From positions 11,723-75,722 of the forward strand of contig DHKP01000011.1 of NCBI GenBank assembly GCA_002404865.1: a DNA stretch of 64,000 bases. The letters are read 5' to 3'. Origin of the DNA: Caryophanales bacterium UBA4691 (GTDB taxonomy: Bacteria > Bacillota_I > Bacilli_A > RFN20 > CAG-826). Below are positions 42,883-53,370 of the stretch, piece after piece. The notes beneath the pieces were generated by a model that was given only the letters and a program-made list of their open reading frames with translations, was not told the origin of the DNA and searched no databases. Position 1 is the first letter of the stretch. Each line of letters starts with the position of its first letter. Made by a program: the position numbers and the translations under genes.

Positions 42883-43878
<996 letters not shown>

Positions 43879-43957
43879 TTATGAACCACTTTTTCTCTAT
43901 GAGAAAGCAATATCTAGCAAAAACCTGTTTTTTACCGATTTCACTAAATAAGGATTA

Positions 43958-44000
43958 CTGCTTGGAAAAGAAACTTAGTTTGTTTCTTCTAGAAAAGCAG
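43958..44000. repeat. Imperfect hairpin in the pfkA-dnaB divergent region
   Basis: CTGCTT (43958-43963) pairs with AAGCAG (43995-44000), and inside it AAGAAAC (43968-43974) pairs with GTTTCTT (43982-43988). It lies between two divergent genes. There is no T-run, so it is not a standard terminator; the role is unknown. Confidence 0.4.
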
Positions 44001-44086
44001 TGGCTTACTTTGTCATTTAACGCTTCGCAAAACGAAATGACAATGAGGAAAACACTACAAGAAAAAGGAGAAAAAATGGTATAGTT

Positions 44087-45361
44087 ATGCAACGTATGGT
44101 TAGTGATTTATCGATTGGTGATTTATTCGAGACAAGAAGATTATCTTCCCTTAGTGATTTTGACGCAAAAGTCGTATTGGATTTATACATGCCCTTAGTC
44201 GGCGCGAAGGCTATTTCTTTTTATTTCTATCTTTATCAAAATGAGCCAGAAACGATTACCAACCATGAAAAAATGCTACGTAATACGAGTTTCACTCTCG
44301 GTGAAGTAGTGGCAATGCTTAGTGCGCTAGAAGCAGTAGCGCTAATTAAAACGTTTTTAGGGGAAAGCGAGAAATTTCGTCTTTTTGATTATTGCTTATA
44401 CGCTCCTTTATCCCCCCGCGCTTTTTTCGGCGATCCTTTATTCGCTGGGACGCTAGAAAGCTACATTGGCAAAGACGATTGCAAGAAACTCGCGAAGAAA
44501 TATTCTTTCTCGAATCCGCCCGAAAATTTCAAAAACGTTTCTATGGATTTTTTGACTTATTTTTCACCTGATGTCAGTGACTCAAAATACGCTCAAAGCG
44601 TTTTGAATAGCGGTGGGAAAAAAGCGGGGAAAGCCTCTATTTCATTTGACTTTACAGGTTTTTTAAACGCCTTGAAAGAGAATGATTCCCGCTACGAACC
44701 AACTACGTTTTCTCGTGAAGAGATTAGTTATATCGAACGGGTCTCTGCTCTTTATGGTTATAGCGCTGAAACATTGGCGAGTTTTGCGAATAGCGCATTT
44801 CTTCCTGCTAAGCCTATTGGCAAACGCTTAGATAAAAAATCCTTTCTTTCGTTGTGCCAAGAAAATGCCCGTTTTGATTACTTAAAGATGGAAAACAAAA
44901 ATCGGCGGAAAAATCCGATTCACGGCGATACCTCCATTGCAAGGATGATTCGGAAAATGCAAAATACAACCCCGATTGAATTCCTATCGTTTTTACAAAA
45001 AGGGAACATGCCTGCCCCAAGCGATATAACTCTCGTTCAAGAATTGACACTAGATATAGGGCTCAATAATGAAGTGACTAACGCTCTTCTCTTTTATGTC
45101 CTTTCCACGCAAAACAACACATTGCCAAGGGCCTATACCGAAAAAGTAGGAGCCTCTTTAGTCCGTGAGGGATTGGAAACGGCGTTGGATACTATGAACT
45201 ATTTCACGAAAACTAATAAAGCGAAAACTCGTAGGCCGATTCAAAATCAGCCTTGTAATATCGAAAAAAAACCAATAACAAATGATACCAATATTTCGAT
45301 ATCCTCTTCGACAAAAGAGGAATCGTTCGATGATCTTTTTGCAGAGATTGAGAAGAAATAA
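44087..45361 (+). CDS. Replication initiation and membrane attachment protein DnaB (DnaB/DnaD family)
   Basis: A 424-residue protein of the Firmicutes DnaB type, which helps load the replicative helicase at origins and is different from the E. coli DnaB helicase. The N-terminal winged-helix region (LSSLSDFDAKVVLDLYMPLVG) and a C-terminal DnaB_2/DnaD-like segment (SIARMIRKMQNTTPIEFLSF, near 280) are seen, with a low-complexity tail. It is followed three bases later by dnaI, its known partner. Two starts are possible, 44087 and 44096; TATAGT lies at 44080-44085, so it may be nearly leaderless. Confidence 0.83.
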   Translation: MQRMVSDLSIGDLFETRRLSSLSDFDAKVVLDLYMPLVGAKAISFYFYLYQNEPETITNHEKMLRNTSFTLGEVVAMLSALEAVALIKTFLGESEKFRLFDYCLYAPLSPRAFFGDPLFAGTLESYIGKDDCKKLAKKYSFSNPPENFKNVSMDFLTYFSPDVSDSKYAQSVLNSGGKKAGKASISFDFTGFLNALKENDSRYEPTTFSREEISYIERVSALYGYSAETLASFANSAFLPAKPIGKRLDKKSFLSLCQENARFDYLKMENKNRRKNPIHGDTSIARMIRKMQNTTPIEFLSFLQKGNMPAPSDITLVQELTLDIGLNNEVTNALLFYVLSTQNNTLPRAYTEKVGASLVREGLETALDTMNYFTKTNKAKTRRPIQNQPCNIEKKPITNDTNISISSSTKEESFDDLFAEIEKK

Positions 45362-45364
45362 GTT

Positions 45365-46285
45365 ATGAAAACGAGCAAAGAAGAAAGTGAAAAAATAAGA
45401 CCAAATGGGAACCCTTCTATTATGGGTGCCGTCGATAATTTAATGTGTGATCCTCTTGTTAAGAAAAAGATGGGTGCGCTTGGTGTTGACGCTTCTTTTT
45501 TAGAACGGAATTTACCGTTGTTTTTAGCTTATCAAGAAGCAATCCACGCTTGCGAAAAATGTCGTGGGTTGGAGGAATGTACCTCCATTCCGCCCCATCA
45601 TACGATGGATTTGTTTCTCGACGATAGTGGTGTTTTGAATCGAACCTTCGGGTATTGCCATTTCTTATTGGAGAAAGAAGCGATCCGCAATGGCTATTTG
45701 TATCGAGATTTCGATGATAGCTTTTTATCAAATGACTTGAATGCTTATAAAGGCGATACGAAGCGAATCCGCGAATTTGTTAAATTTTGCACGAGCGCCA
45801 TCGCTAATCGCAATGTTCATCCTTGGGTTTATGTTTATGGGGATGTTGGGGTTGGGAAAAGCTCAATTTTGATTGCCGTTTGCAATCGCCTAGTGAAAGG
45901 CGGAAGGAAGATTGCCTTTCTTGATTGCAATAAGCGTTTTGACGAATTTAAGTCTCTATCCATTAAAAACAAACAGCTTTTCGAGCAGACAATGAATCAA
46001 ATTGCTTCTTACGATATCCTTGTGCTGGATGATTTCGGGAACGAATTCAAAAGCGATTATACCCGCGATCAAATCTTGATGCCTTTATTGAATTATCGCG
46101 CCAAGAAAAACCTTACTACCTATTTTTCAAGCAACTATACCCTCGACGAGATTAAAGCTCTTTATAGCACTTCAAGAGCGGGAAGCATCATCGCATCTAA
46201 AATGGTCGGTTTGATCCAATCTAAAATCGAGCGTCCCTATGAACTTGAAAAAGGATTTGAGTCTTTTTTAGGGAATTACAAGTAG
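45365..46285 (+). CDS. dnaI: Primosomal protein DnaI (helicase loader)
   Basis: A 306-residue AAA+ ATPase that loads the replicative helicase. The N-terminal part includes a CEKCRGLEEC cysteine motif (near residues 58-67), as in the zinc-binding N-terminal domain of DnaI. The ATPase core has a Walker A VYGDVGVGKSS near residue 160 and a Walker B LVLDDFGNE near 220. It overlaps the convergent mutM::coaE gene by ten bases. Confidence 0.9.
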   Translation: MKTSKEESEKIRPNGNPSIMGAVDNLMCDPLVKKKMGALGVDASFLERNLPLFLAYQEAIHACEKCRGLEECTSIPPHHTMDLFLDDSGVLNRTFGYCHFLLEKEAIRNGYLYRDFDDSFLSNDLNAYKGDTKRIREFVKFCTSAIANRNVHPWVYVYGDVGVGKSSILIAVCNRLVKGGRKIAFLDCNKRFDEFKSLSIKNKQLFEQTMNQIASYDILVLDDFGNEFKSDYTRDQILMPLLNYRAKKNLTTYFSSNYTLDEIKALYSTSRAGSIIASKMVGLIQSKIERPYELEKGFESFLGNYK

Positions 46286-47661
46286 GGAATGCTAGCCAAT
46301 ATCTTCTGCAAAGAAGCAACCGAACCGTTTCCATCTAATAGGATGGAGGCGGCTTTTTTTGCTTCTTTTCGCGGGAAGGATTCATTCATTTTTAAGGAAG
46401 AAGCAACGTCTTTCCCACGTTTTGACAAACGCTCCGCCTGCGTTTCTCTATTTGCTTCAATATAAATAATTAAATCGCATTCTTTTTCTAAAGGGGAACC
46501 GATTAATAAGGGGACATCTAAAAGGATTCTTTTGGCGGTGCTACGACGGATTTCATGCTCGATTTTTTCGAAAACTTTCGGCCAAACTAATTTTTCAAGC
46601 TGTGTTTTCTTGCTTCCGTCTTTTGCGATTTCTTTTCGGCAATAATCGCGATTAAGCCCAAAACTTGTAACGCTCTCTTGGCCAAAAATCTTTTTAACGC
46701 CTATTAAGATGGATTTTTCTTTGTATAAAGAGGCGACGATCTTATCGGCGTCAATAATTTCATACCCTTTCTTCTCTAAATACTTTGAAACTTCGCTTTT
46801 TCCACTTGCGATGGGGCCGGTTACGCCGATGATCAAGGGGCGGTCTCCTTTTTGGCAAACGGGGCAATAGGTGGTTCCTCTCCCATTAACGACGATGCGC
46901 TTTAAAGGGAAGGTACACCGAGGACAAGGCGATTTGCTTTTACCATAAACGAGAAGCTCGTTTTGCATTAGTCCGCTAACGCCTTCTTTTGGATGGTAGC
47001 TTTTAATTGTACTGCCCCCTTCTTTTATGGCTAAAGTTAAAATTCGCCTAGCTTCTTTCAAAATGGAACATACTTCTTCTTTCGATAAAGTCTTTGCTTT
47101 TTTTAGAGGGTTTATCCTTGCGGCAAACAATGTTTCGTCAGCATATATATTTCCGATTCCGGAAATAATGTGCTGATCCATTATGGCTTCTTTAATTGGG
47201 CGATTGGTTTTCCTTAGCGCGCTTTCTAGTCCTTCTAAAGAAATCGAAAATGGGTCTAACGCCAATAAGGATAGCGGAGGAATGGTTAACAAATCTTTTT
47301 CGTAGCGGAATTCAATTGTTCCGAATGTCCTTACGTCGTTATAGCGGAGGGTTTTTCCATCAAGAAATTCATAACGCATGATATCGTGGGGAAAACGGCT
47401 TTCTTCAATATTTCCTTCAAAATATTTTCCTTCCATTCGTAAATGAGAAATGATTGCTTTTTTATGCGTGAGATGAAAAATAAGGTATTTCCCAAGGCGA
47501 GAAACATGGGTAAACGTTTCTCCGACTAATGAAGAGATGAAATAATCCGCATCATTTAGGATGTTTTTCTTGCGATAGATTTTTATCGCGGAAATCGTTT
47601 CTCCTTTTACGATGGGTTCCAAAATTCGCTTTACTGTTTCTACTTCTGGGAGCTCTGGCAT
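46276..47661 (-). CDS. mutM-coaE: Formamidopyrimidine-DNA glycosylase fused to dephospho-CoA kinase
   Basis: A 461-residue fusion. Residues 1-271 are a complete MutM that removes 8-oxoguanine: the catalytic PELPEVE at the start, the Lys in LGKYLIFHL, ISGIGNIYADE and the zinc finger CPRC ... CPVC (246-269). Residues 275-461 are a complete CoaE, the last step of CoA synthesis, with the P-loop GVTGPIASGKSE and DADKI. There is no stop at the join. Leu276 is a TTG at 46836-46834 with AAGGAG eight bases before it (46850-46845), exactly where a free CoaE would start, so separate CoaE may also be made. The gene follows polA without a gap (TAAATG), as mutM does in Bacillus. Confidence 0.93.
   Translation of the reverse strand: MPELPEVETVKRILEPIVKGETISAIKIYRKKNILNDADYFISSLVGETFTHVSRLGKYLIFHLTHKKAIISHLRMEGKYFEGNIEESRFPHDIMRYEFLDGKTLRYNDVRTFGTIEFRYEKDLLTIPPLSLLALDPFSISLEGLESALRKTNRPIKEAIMDQHIISGIGNIYADETLFAARINPLKKAKTLSKEEVCSILKEARRILTLAIKEGGSTIKSYHPKEGVSGLMQNELLVYGKSKSPCPRCTFPLKRIVVNGRGTTYCPVCQKGDRPLIIGVTGPIASGKSEVSKYLEKKGYEIIDADKIVASLYKEKSILIGVKKIFGQESVTSFGLNRDYCRKEIAKDGSKKTQLEKLVWPKVFEKIEHEIRRSTAKRILLDVPLLIGSPLEKECDLIIYIEANRETQAERLSKRGKDVASSLKMNESFPRKEAKKAASILLDGNGSVASLQKILASIPYL
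46834..46850 (-). promoter_or_regulatory. Internal ribosome site and TTG start for a free CoaE
   Basis: AAGGAG (46850-46845), an eight-base spacer and TTG (46836-46834) lie in frame inside the mutM-coaE fusion at codon 276. Initiation here would give a 186-residue CoaE, close to the family's normal length. Whether it is used cannot be told from sequence. Confidence 0.5.
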
Positions 47662-50274
47662 TTATTTCGCCTCATACCAATTTTTGCCGATACCAACTTC
47701 CGCGGTCAACTTTACGGGAAGTTTTACTGCGTTTTCCATGATATCTTTGATTCCTTTTTTGACCCGCTCTAATTCATTGGAAGGCACTTTAAAGATAAGT
47801 TCGTCATGAATTTGAAGCACCATCTTGGTAGATAGATGGTTTTCGCTTAAATAACGGTCTATTTTCACCATCGCGATTTTGATTAAGTCCGCAGCGCTTC
47901 CTTGAACGGGTGCGTTTAGTGCGGCACGTCGTGCGGCTTCTCGCTTAATATAATTCTGATCATTAATATCTCTTAAGTAGCGGCGTCTGCCAAACATCGT
48001 GGTTACGTAGCCTTGCGTAGACGCATCGCGAGTAATCTTATCGAGGAAAGTTTTTACTTCTGGATAAGAGGAATAAAAGGATTCGATGATGCGTCTAGCC
48101 TCTTTTGGGGAATCCCCGATTTGCTGCGACAGCCCAAAGTCGCTAGTTCCATAAATAATTGCGAAGTTGACGGCTTTCGCTCGTCTTCTTTCATAGGGGG
48201 TAACATCTTCGTGCCCAAAAATGGTGCGAGCAGTTTCTGTGTGAACATCGTGCCCGGCGTTAAATACATCGATATATGATTTGCATCCGCTTAATGCAGC
48301 TAGAAGGCGAAGCTCTATTTGCCCATAGTCAAGCGACATAAGGTAAACGGAAGGATCATCGTAATAGAACGCGTTACGAATTTGTTTCCCCTCTTCGTCG
48401 CGCGAGGAAATGTTTTGCAAATTCGGAGAGGAAGAAGAAAGGCGCCCAGTAGTGGTTTGCGCTTGATTAAAATAACTATGGATTTTGCCGTCTTTTTTGA
48501 TATGCGGAGTTAGTCCGTCGATATAAGTCCCGAGCAATTTAGCGTATTTTCGGTATTCCAAAATCCAATGAATGATAGGGGATTCATCATAGATATTCAT
48601 CAAATCATCGATGGAAGTGCCAGCGTTTTTAGAATGTGGCAAATTCATGACTTCATAGAGAATATGAGCGATTTGCTTTGGGGAGTTTATGTTGAATTTA
48701 TCCCCGGCGATTTTATAGATTTCATCTTCGGCATTTCTCTTTTTGAAGGCGAAGGTTTTACCATATTCCTCTAACTTATCCTGATGAAGCGGAAACCCTT
48801 CTATTTCCATTTTCGCAAGCACCTTCATTAAAGGCATTTCTATATCGCGATACAAAGCGTAGGCGTTCACGCTTTTGAGGGATTTTTCGATTTTTGGAAG
48901 TAAGGAAAGTGCGAAATAAGACATTTTTCCTGTTTTTTCTACATTCTTTGCATCGGCTACGAGCAAAGACATAGCTTCTTCTTTTTTCTCACCGATATCG
49001 ACGCCAAAAGCTCCATAGATTAAAGCTGGGCGAGACGATAAACTGCTATCCAGCAAATAACCGGCAAGCAATAAATCTTCTTCGATGCCTTCGATTTCGA
49101 TCCCTAAATTATTCAAGGCATAGATTGTCGCTTTCCCATCATAGACGCTCTTTTTGATTTCTTTGTTAGAAAGATAGTCTTTTAACGATTGATCGCTTTT
49201 AAGGTCATTCACACTTTCGTAATAAGTTTTTTCGCCCGTTGAAATCGCGATACCAAGAGGTTCTTCATCGTGATAAGAAAAGAAATCCACATCGAGAGCT
49301 AAGCCAATTTCCTTTGGAAGCTTTATGTCTTTAAAACTATGGATTTCCTCGATTATAGGGGAGAAAGAATTGACGCTTTCTCTTTTTAGAGAAGAAGGCA
49401 GACGCGCAAGTAATTGCTTTAATTCATACTTCTGCGAAAAAGAATTCACTAACGAAAAATCATATCCAGCATATGTTAAATCATCGATAGAAAAAGGAAG
49501 AGAAACGTCAGTTTTAATTCGTGCAAGGCGATAACTTGCTTCACCCAATTTTTCCCCTTCGATGATTTTTTCACAGATTTTACCTTTGATTTGATCGGCT
49601 TTTGCAGCGCTTATTACAGCGGGGAAAGTGCCATATTCTTGGATTAATTTCGTCGCGGTTTTTTCTCCAATCCCAGGAATGCCAGGGTAATTGTCGCTTG
49701 TGTCGCCTCTTAAGCCTTTGAAATCGATAATCTGCGATGGGGTCAATCCCATTTTTTCTTTCAAATATGCTTCATCGTATTCTTCCATTTTCGTCAAGCC
49801 GACTTTGAGCAACGAAACTCTGATATTTTTATCGATAAGCTGCAAATAATCGTGGTCACTTGTGTAGATAATGACCTCATATCCGCGTTTGCTCGCTTCT
49901 TTAGCGACCGTCCCGCAGATATCGTCGGCTTCTATGCCATGTTCTTCAAAATAAACAATGCCTAGCGCTTTGCATAATTCGCGGGAAATTGGGAATTGCG
50001 GTTTTAGATTTTCTGGGCAGGGAGCACGATTCGCTTTGTAATCTTTGAATTCCTCTTTCCGGAAAGTCTCCTTATCGCTATCGAAGCCGACGAATATTCC
50101 CTCATTTCCTTTAAAGGTCGCAAGGATTTTTGAAAGCATGTTCCCAAAAGCGAAGATTGCGTTGGTGGGGATTCCCTTTTTTGTGCGCATGATCGAGGCA
50201 TTGTCCCCGTAACTAGTCGCATAATATCCGCGGAACAATAAACTATTTCCATCGATTACTACGAGTTTGCTCAT
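47662..50274 (-). CDS. polA: DNA polymerase I
   Basis: An 870-residue repair and Okazaki-processing polymerase. The 5' nuclease domain (VVIDGNSLLFRGYYA ... GIEADDICGTVAKEA ... LRGDTSDNYPGIPGIGEKTA) occupies the first 290 residues. The 3'-5' exonuclease region is degenerate (ALDVDFFS in place of the D-x-E motif), as in Bacillus Pol I. The polymerase motifs are intact: SLDYGQIELRLLA, RRRAKAVNFAIIYGTSDFG and QIHDELIF. It starts three bases after dnaE and is directly followed by mutM::coaE, forming a replication/repair operon. Confidence 0.97.
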   Translation of the reverse strand: MSKLVVIDGNSLLFRGYYATSYGDNASIMRTKKGIPTNAIFAFGNMLSKILATFKGNEGIFVGFDSDKETFRKEEFKDYKANRAPCPENLKPQFPISRELCKALGIVYFEEHGIEADDICGTVAKEASKRGYEVIIYTSDHDYLQLIDKNIRVSLLKVGLTKMEEYDEAYLKEKMGLTPSQIIDFKGLRGDTSDNYPGIPGIGEKTATKLIQEYGTFPAVISAAKADQIKGKICEKIIEGEKLGEASYRLARIKTDVSLPFSIDDLTYAGYDFSLVNSFSQKYELKQLLARLPSSLKRESVNSFSPIIEEIHSFKDIKLPKEIGLALDVDFFSYHDEEPLGIAISTGEKTYYESVNDLKSDQSLKDYLSNKEIKKSVYDGKATIYALNNLGIEIEGIEEDLLLAGYLLDSSLSSRPALIYGAFGVDIGEKKEEAMSLLVADAKNVEKTGKMSYFALSLLPKIEKSLKSVNAYALYRDIEMPLMKVLAKMEIEGFPLHQDKLEEYGKTFAFKKRNAEDEIYKIAGDKFNINSPKQIAHILYEVMNLPHSKNAGTSIDDLMNIYDESPIIHWILEYRKYAKLLGTYIDGLTPHIKKDGKIHSYFNQAQTTTGRLSSSSPNLQNISSRDEEGKQIRNAFYYDDPSVYLMSLDYGQIELRLLAALSGCKSYIDVFNAGHDVHTETARTIFGHEDVTPYERRRAKAVNFAIIYGTSDFGLSQQIGDSPKEARRIIESFYSSYPEVKTFLDKITRDASTQGYVTTMFGRRRYLRDINDQNYIKREAARRAALNAPVQGSAADLIKIAMVKIDRYLSENHLSTKMVLQIHDELIFKVPSNELERVKKGIKDIMENAVKLPVKLTAEVGIGKNWYEAK

Positions 50275-50277
50275 ATT

Positions 50278-53200
50278 CTATTCTCCTAAAGGTGTGATTC
50301 TATTGGCTAAGAAAGTATTTTCCCTATGATTGTCTTTCTTTCCTTCAATTATGATGATATTGCCTTCTTTTAAGTATGGGAATGAAGCGCTATATGCTTC
50401 TTGAAACAAGGTGAAGGAAGCTTTTGAAACGTCATCGTAGACTTCTAAGAAACACATTTGGGTTCCTTTTTTTGTCGTAATGACGCGAATTCCTCCGATG
50501 ATGCCAGCGGTGGTAAAATAATTTTCTTCATTGATTTTTAAAAGAGGAATCGCTTTTTTCGCCTCCAATTCATTCTTGTATAAATCTAGTGGAGAAGCGC
50601 TAACCATCATGCCAAGCGCTTCATATTCTGCGTCTAGATTGTCACGGATATTATCTTTCGTTTCGACTAATGATGGTTTTTCAATTTCGAGACTAATCAA
50701 AGAATTATCTATAGAATCTCCCATCATTTCAGCGTATTTCATATAGCGATAAGCGCTAGCCCTCATGCTTGCGCGGCTATTAGAGAATTCGTCAAATGCT
50801 CCAGCATCCACTAAACGAATGAACGTTACGAGATTTAATCCGAAGCGCTTCGTTCTTTTTGCAAAATCAGCAAGATCATGAAATTTGCCGTGTTCGATTC
50901 TTTCATCTAAAAGAGAAGCAAGGAAATTCCCTTGTATTCCTTTGATTGCATTTAAGGGCAATAGCAAGCTATTTCGGTCGATTTGATATAGAGTAGAAGA
51001 ATCATTTATGCTTGGAACTTTTAATTGAATCCCTAGCTCCTTTAATTCGGCAACCGTATTGAGAAATTTTTGGTCTCCGACGCTCATGGAATCAAGAATG
51101 GCACAATAAAATTCGATGGGATAATACTTTTTCAAGTAAGCCATGCGGCAAGTGATCACGCCATAACTTACGGCATGGGCTTTATTAAAACCATAGTTTG
51201 CAAATCGCTCAATGAGAGAAAATAATTCGTTCGCGAGTTTTTCATTTCGCCCGCTCTTCAAGCAACCATCGATAAATTTTCCTTTTAATGAATGAAGTTT
51301 AGATGAGTCTTTTTTTGATATTGCGCGGCGAAACAAATCCGCTTCCCCTAAAGAAAACCCCGCGACTTTTTGGGTAATTTGCATGATTTGCTCTTGATAG
51401 ACGATAATCCCGTATGTGGAAGAAAGAATCGGTTCCAAATCAGGATCGAGGTAATAGACTTTCTCCATTCCTTTCTTTCTTTTTGCGTATAAAGGAATTG
51501 ATTCCATTGGCCCAGGTCGAAATAGCGCTTCTAAAGCAGCGATATCTTCGAATGTCGCGGGCTCTAATTCTTTTATCGCCCTTCTCATTCCAGGGCTTTC
51601 CATTTGGAATATTCCCATGGTTTTTCCTTCTTTTATAAGAGCGATTGCCTCTTTGTCATCATAGGGGAGAGTCTCGAATTCTAGGTGTTTTCTTTCGTAT
51701 TTTTCGATTAAACGCAATGTCAAGTCGATTGTGGAAAGATTGGTTAACCCTAGCAAGTCCATTTTGAGAAACCCTTGTTCCTCTAAGTAATCCTTTTCCA
51801 AACACGCCACATAGCCAATTCCGTCTTCGTCTTTGATTGGGATTACGTTCGTAAGGGGTTCGTTGTTTAAAATTATGCCAGCTGCATGCAAACCGGCTTG
51901 GCGAGGTAACCCCTCGATTTTAGAGGCTAAGGAAACGATTTCCAAGTAATAGGGGTCACTATCGATGAGCCTTTTAAATTCGGGGGAATACCGATAATCT
52001 TGACGCAAAGAGAAACGGTCGTTATGTATCGTAGAAATGATTAAGGAGATTTCGCGATCTTCATAGTCGTAAACTCGCCCGATGTCTCGTAACGCTTCTT
52101 TTGCTCCGATTGTTTGCGTAGCTAAGACGTGGCTTACGCGTTCTTTACCGTATTTCTTTTGCAAATACGAAATCACCAAATCACGTTTCGTGTCCATAAA
52201 ATCTACGTCAATATCTGGCATCGATTTTCTTTCTGGATTTAAAAAACGTTCGAATAAAAGACCGTTTTTGATAGGATCAATCGTAGAAATATCTAAGGAA
52301 AATGAAACTAAGCTCGCTGGACCAGAACCTCTACCAGGGCCTACCAAAATCTGATGCGATTTTGCAAATCTCACATAATCGCTCACCACTAAGAAATAGT
52401 CCGCATAACCCATTTCGTTAATGATTCTTAATTCGTAATCGAGGCGAGAAAAATAATCGCTTGAGGGCAATGGGATTTTCCCCTTTAAGCCTTCTAGCGA
52501 TATTTTTTTTAAGTATTCTTTGCTTGCTAACCCTTCAGGATTCTCATAATGAATTAGCGTCCCTCTTTTTTGGACGAAGGAAAAATTGCATTTTTTTGTT
52601 AGCTCTTCCGTCGCGAGAATTTCGTTTTCTTCATAATAGGAGCTAATGGCGTTTTCGTCTAAAAAATGTGCATCGCCAGCAAGTGATTTTGTCGTAATTT
52701 TCTCATGAGAGTCGATTGCTTTTGCGATTGTAGTCACAATTGCATCGCTTTCTTTTTCGTACGCAATGAAAGGGAAAGCGATCGTATGATATGGGTAAGT
52801 TTTGACAATGTTTCGCAAAAAGGAAATGAAATTGTCGTTCTTTGGTAAATAAGGTATCCCTAAATATAGACTAGAGAAATCATGAAAAAAATACGATAGG
52901 CGTTGAGCGATTTCTTCCTCTTTCTTTTCTTTGTAATCGCGATAAAGAAAGGTTGTTTCGCTATTGAGGATAAAGGTTAGCCCTTTTTGATGGCTTTTTA
53001 AAAATTCTAAAGTGAGTTCGTTTTTAGAGGCTAAAAAACTGATTTTTAATAAATTGCGATAACCTTCTTCATTTTCAACAAAGGCGCTGATTGTTCCTTC
53101 TAGCACTTCACAGTCCATGAGGTAAAAAGGAGTAACTCCATTCACTTTGCAGGATTCGGTGAATGGAGCGTATCCGCTGAGCGTAGAAACATCGCAAATA

Positions 53201-53310
53201 CCGATAGACTCATAACCGTATTTTTTTGCTAATAGAGGTATTTTTTTCGCAACGAGTCCGCTTCTAAGGAAGGAGAATCCACTATAAATATGGAGTGGGA
53301 TAAATGACAT
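50278..53310 (-). CDS. dnaE: DNA polymerase III alpha subunit (DnaE type)
   Basis: A 1010-residue C-family polymerase. The active-site motif MPDIDVDF lies near residue 364, GPGRGSGPASLVSF near 328 and YQEQIMQIT near 640. A late OB-fold (AGIIGGIRVITTKKGTQMCF) is present. The N-terminal PHP domain is degenerate: FIPLHIYSGFS stands where active domains have FVHLxVHSGYS, so both metal histidines are lost (Pro5, Tyr9). Length fits the DnaE found next to PolC in Firmicutes. I chose the ATG at 53310, with its -10 box six bases upstream; the longer TTG at 53328 lies inside that promoter. Confidence 0.94.
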   Translation of the reverse strand: MSFIPLHIYSGFSFLRSGLVAKKIPLLAKKYGYESIGICDVSTLSGYAPFTESCKVNGVTPFYLMDCEVLEGTISAFVENEEGYRNLLKISFLASKNELTLEFLKSHQKGLTFILNSETTFLYRDYKEKKEEEIAQRLSYFFHDFSSLYLGIPYLPKNDNFISFLRNIVKTYPYHTIAFPFIAYEKESDAIVTTIAKAIDSHEKITTKSLAGDAHFLDENAISSYYEENEILATEELTKKCNFSFVQKRGTLIHYENPEGLASKEYLKKISLEGLKGKIPLPSSDYFSRLDYELRIINEMGYADYFLVVSDYVRFAKSHQILVGPGRGSGPASLVSFSLDISTIDPIKNGLLFERFLNPERKSMPDIDVDFMDTKRDLVISYLQKKYGKERVSHVLATQTIGAKEALRDIGRVYDYEDREISLIISTIHNDRFSLRQDYRYSPEFKRLIDSDPYYLEIVSLASKIEGLPRQAGLHAAGIILNNEPLTNVIPIKDEDGIGYVACLEKDYLEEQGFLKMDLLGLTNLSTIDLTLRLIEKYERKHLEFETLPYDDKEAIALIKEGKTMGIFQMESPGMRRAIKELEPATFEDIAALEALFRPGPMESIPLYAKRKKGMEKVYYLDPDLEPILSSTYGIIVYQEQIMQITQKVAGFSLGEADLFRRAISKKDSSKLHSLKGKFIDGCLKSGRNEKLANELFSLIERFANYGFNKAHAVSYGVITCRMAYLKKYYPIEFYCAILDSMSVGDQKFLNTVAELKELGIQLKVPSINDSSTLYQIDRNSLLLPLNAIKGIQGNFLASLLDERIEHGKFHDLADFAKRTKRFGLNLVTFIRLVDAGAFDEFSNSRASMRASAYRYMKYAEMMGDSIDNSLISLEIEKPSLVETKDNIRDNLDAEYEALGMMVSASPLDLYKNELEAKKAIPLLKINEENYFTTAGIIGGIRVITTKKGTQMCFLEVYDDVSKASFTLFQEAYSASFPYLKEGNIIIIEGKKDNHRENTFLANRITPLGE

Positions 53311-53316
53311 ATTCTT

Positions 53317-53322
53317 AGTATA
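53317..53322 (-). promoter_or_regulatory. -10 box of dnaE, six bases from the ATG
   Basis: TATACT on the minus strand (53322-53317) followed by AAGAAT and the dnaE ATG at 53310. There is no ribosome site, so the operon's first gene would be translated from a leaderless mRNA. Confidence 0.55.
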
Positions 53323-53370
53323 ATCCAAAAACTTTATTCTTTGTGGTAAGGAAGGGCAATAAATAGATAA

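Noticed and set aside
47662..50274. Degenerate 3'-5' exonuclease region of polA as a novelty
   Set aside because: Loss of this active site is usual for DNA polymerase I of Bacillus and relatives.
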